A DNA stretch of 5,942 nucleotides, taken from contig CAZJXA010000213.1 of NCBI GenBank assembly GCA_964549785.1, positions 1 to 5,942 of the forward strand. Direction: 5' to 3'. Under the pieces are notes generated by a model, which worked only from the letters and a program-made list of their open reading frames with translations, was not told the DNA's origin and did not search any database. The position numbers and the translations under genes are program-made. The stretch is from JBEIUO01 sp964549785 (GTDB taxonomy: Bacteria > Planctomycetota > Phycisphaerae > Phycisphaerales > UBA1924). Every line of letters begins with the position of its first letter. Positions within the stretch are counted from its first letter, which is position 1. Of this stretch, positions 5,603-5,942 are shown piece after piece.

Positions 5603-5836
5603 ATGAAAGTCATTTTAGAAATTAATAACCCTAATGAGCTCCAGTTGCTTTTGCAATATGTAAAGTTGCTTTCTTCTGCAAGAGTTGTGGAAGCAAAAAA
5701 AACAGCCATGCCCATCAGAGCCAAGCGGACTTTTTTCGAGCAGCATTACGGTGCTATGCGAGCTGATATGACCATTGAGGAAATAGATGCACAACTCAAA
5801 AAACTCCGGGAAGAATGGGAACGGGATACCTGGTAG
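5603..5836 (+). CDS. VapB-like antitoxin
   Basis: This small 77-residue acidic/basic protein is encoded directly before, and overlapping, a PIN-domain toxin gene. The N-terminus MKVILEINNPNELQLLLQYV resembles the beta-strand plus helix of small Bacteroidota antitoxins. The middle is basic (KRTFFEQHYG), and the C-terminal helix MTIEEIDAQLKKLREEWERD is the kind of amphipathic segment that wraps the partner toxin. I see no clear AbrB or RHH DNA-binding motif, so the subfamily is unassigned and the call rests mainly on size and context. ATG at 5603 is supported by the promoter element 18 nt upstream. The last 22 nt overlap the toxin gene in another frame. A degraded copy of its first codons lies at 5242-5277. 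Confidence 0.75.
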   Translation: MKVILEINNPNELQLLLQYVKLLSSARVVEAKKTAMPIRAKRTFFEQHYGAMRADMTIEEIDAQLKKLREEWERDTW

Positions 5837-5942
5837 ATACAAATATTGCTATTTACACGCTAAAAGGCGTTTTGCCTGAAAATGCAGCCTTGTTTTTGGC
5901 GCCAATACTCAATGAAGGATGCCTTTTGTCCATAATTTCACG
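5815..5942 (+). CDS. vapC: VapC-type PIN-domain ribonuclease toxin (3' end outside window)
   Basis: Only the first 42 codons are visible. The start MGTGYLVDTNIAIYTLKG has the PIN-domain opening strand with its first catalytic acid (D8) in the xVDTNxxIY context typical of VapC. The downstream LLSIIS matches the strand just before the second conserved acid (usually I-S-x-x-x-x-E-L), which lies beyond the window. VapC toxins are Mg-dependent endoribonucleases, usually cutting tRNA or rRNA, and are inhibited by the cognate VapB. ATG at 5815 lies inside the antitoxin gene (22-nt overlap, +1 frame), the usual coupled arrangement. Whether the rest of the toxin is intact cannot be seen. Confidence 0.85.
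   Translation, partial: MGTGYLVDTNIAIYTLKGVLPENAALFLAPILNEGCLLSIIS

Noticed and set aside
5488..5842. Two minus-strand ORFs opposite the TfoX and antitoxin genes
   Set aside because: Both are antisense shadows of plus-strand genes supported by family motifs and a promoter element.
1..5942. CRISPR array, insertion sequence or transposase
   Set aside because: No regularly spaced direct repeats, no terminal inverted repeats flanking an ORF and no transposase motifs were seen on either strand.

Overview
The window looks like Bacteroidota chromosomal DNA. The evidence is a TAnnTTTG promoter element (TACTTTTG at 5577-5584) just upstream of a start codon, an AT-rich base composition, and start sites without clear Shine-Dalgarno sequences. 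I cannot place it more precisely from sequence alone.

Layout. (1) Positions 1-539 (+) hold the 3' end of a DUF4143-type ATPase gene. (2) Positions 540-690 are a gene-free convergent spacer with a weak AT-rich dyad. (3) Positions 691-4797 (-) are a compact five-gene operon, in transcription order: geranylgeranyl reductase family flavoprotein, two-cluster ferredoxin, plant-type MPBQ/MSBQ methyltransferase (VTE3-like), gamma-tocopherol methyltransferase-like protein (VTE4-like), and homogentisate prenyl/phytyltransferase (VTE2/HPT-like UbiA protein). Gaps are 22-33 nt, and the last two genes overlap by 4 nt. (4) Positions 4798-5315 are an apparently degraded spacer containing a broken duplicate of an antitoxin promoter and 5' end. 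(5) Positions 5316-5543 (+) are a TfoX N-terminal-domain pseudogene with an internal stop and a lost 3' end. (6) Positions 5603 to the window end (+) are a VapB-like antitoxin overlapping the start of a VapC-type PIN toxin, which is cut by the window edge.

How the genes work together. The operon matches the prenyl-quinol half of vitamin E biosynthesis. The reductase, fed by the ferredoxin, would saturate geranylgeranyl diphosphate to phytyl diphosphate. The UbiA enzyme would join this to homogentisate, the VTE3-like enzyme would add a ring methyl, and the VTE4-like enzyme would add the last one. Homogentisate synthesis (4-hydroxyphenylpyruvate dioxygenase) and the tocopherol cyclase (VTE1) are not in the window. 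The product is therefore either a tocopherol, with the cyclase encoded elsewhere, or an uncyclised methylated phytyl-benzoquinol. A self-contained cluster with plant-like methyltransferases and a dedicated ferredoxin, in what appears to be a non-phototrophic bacterium, is the most notable content here. The right-hand end shows ordinary accessory-region decay around a toxin-antitoxin module.
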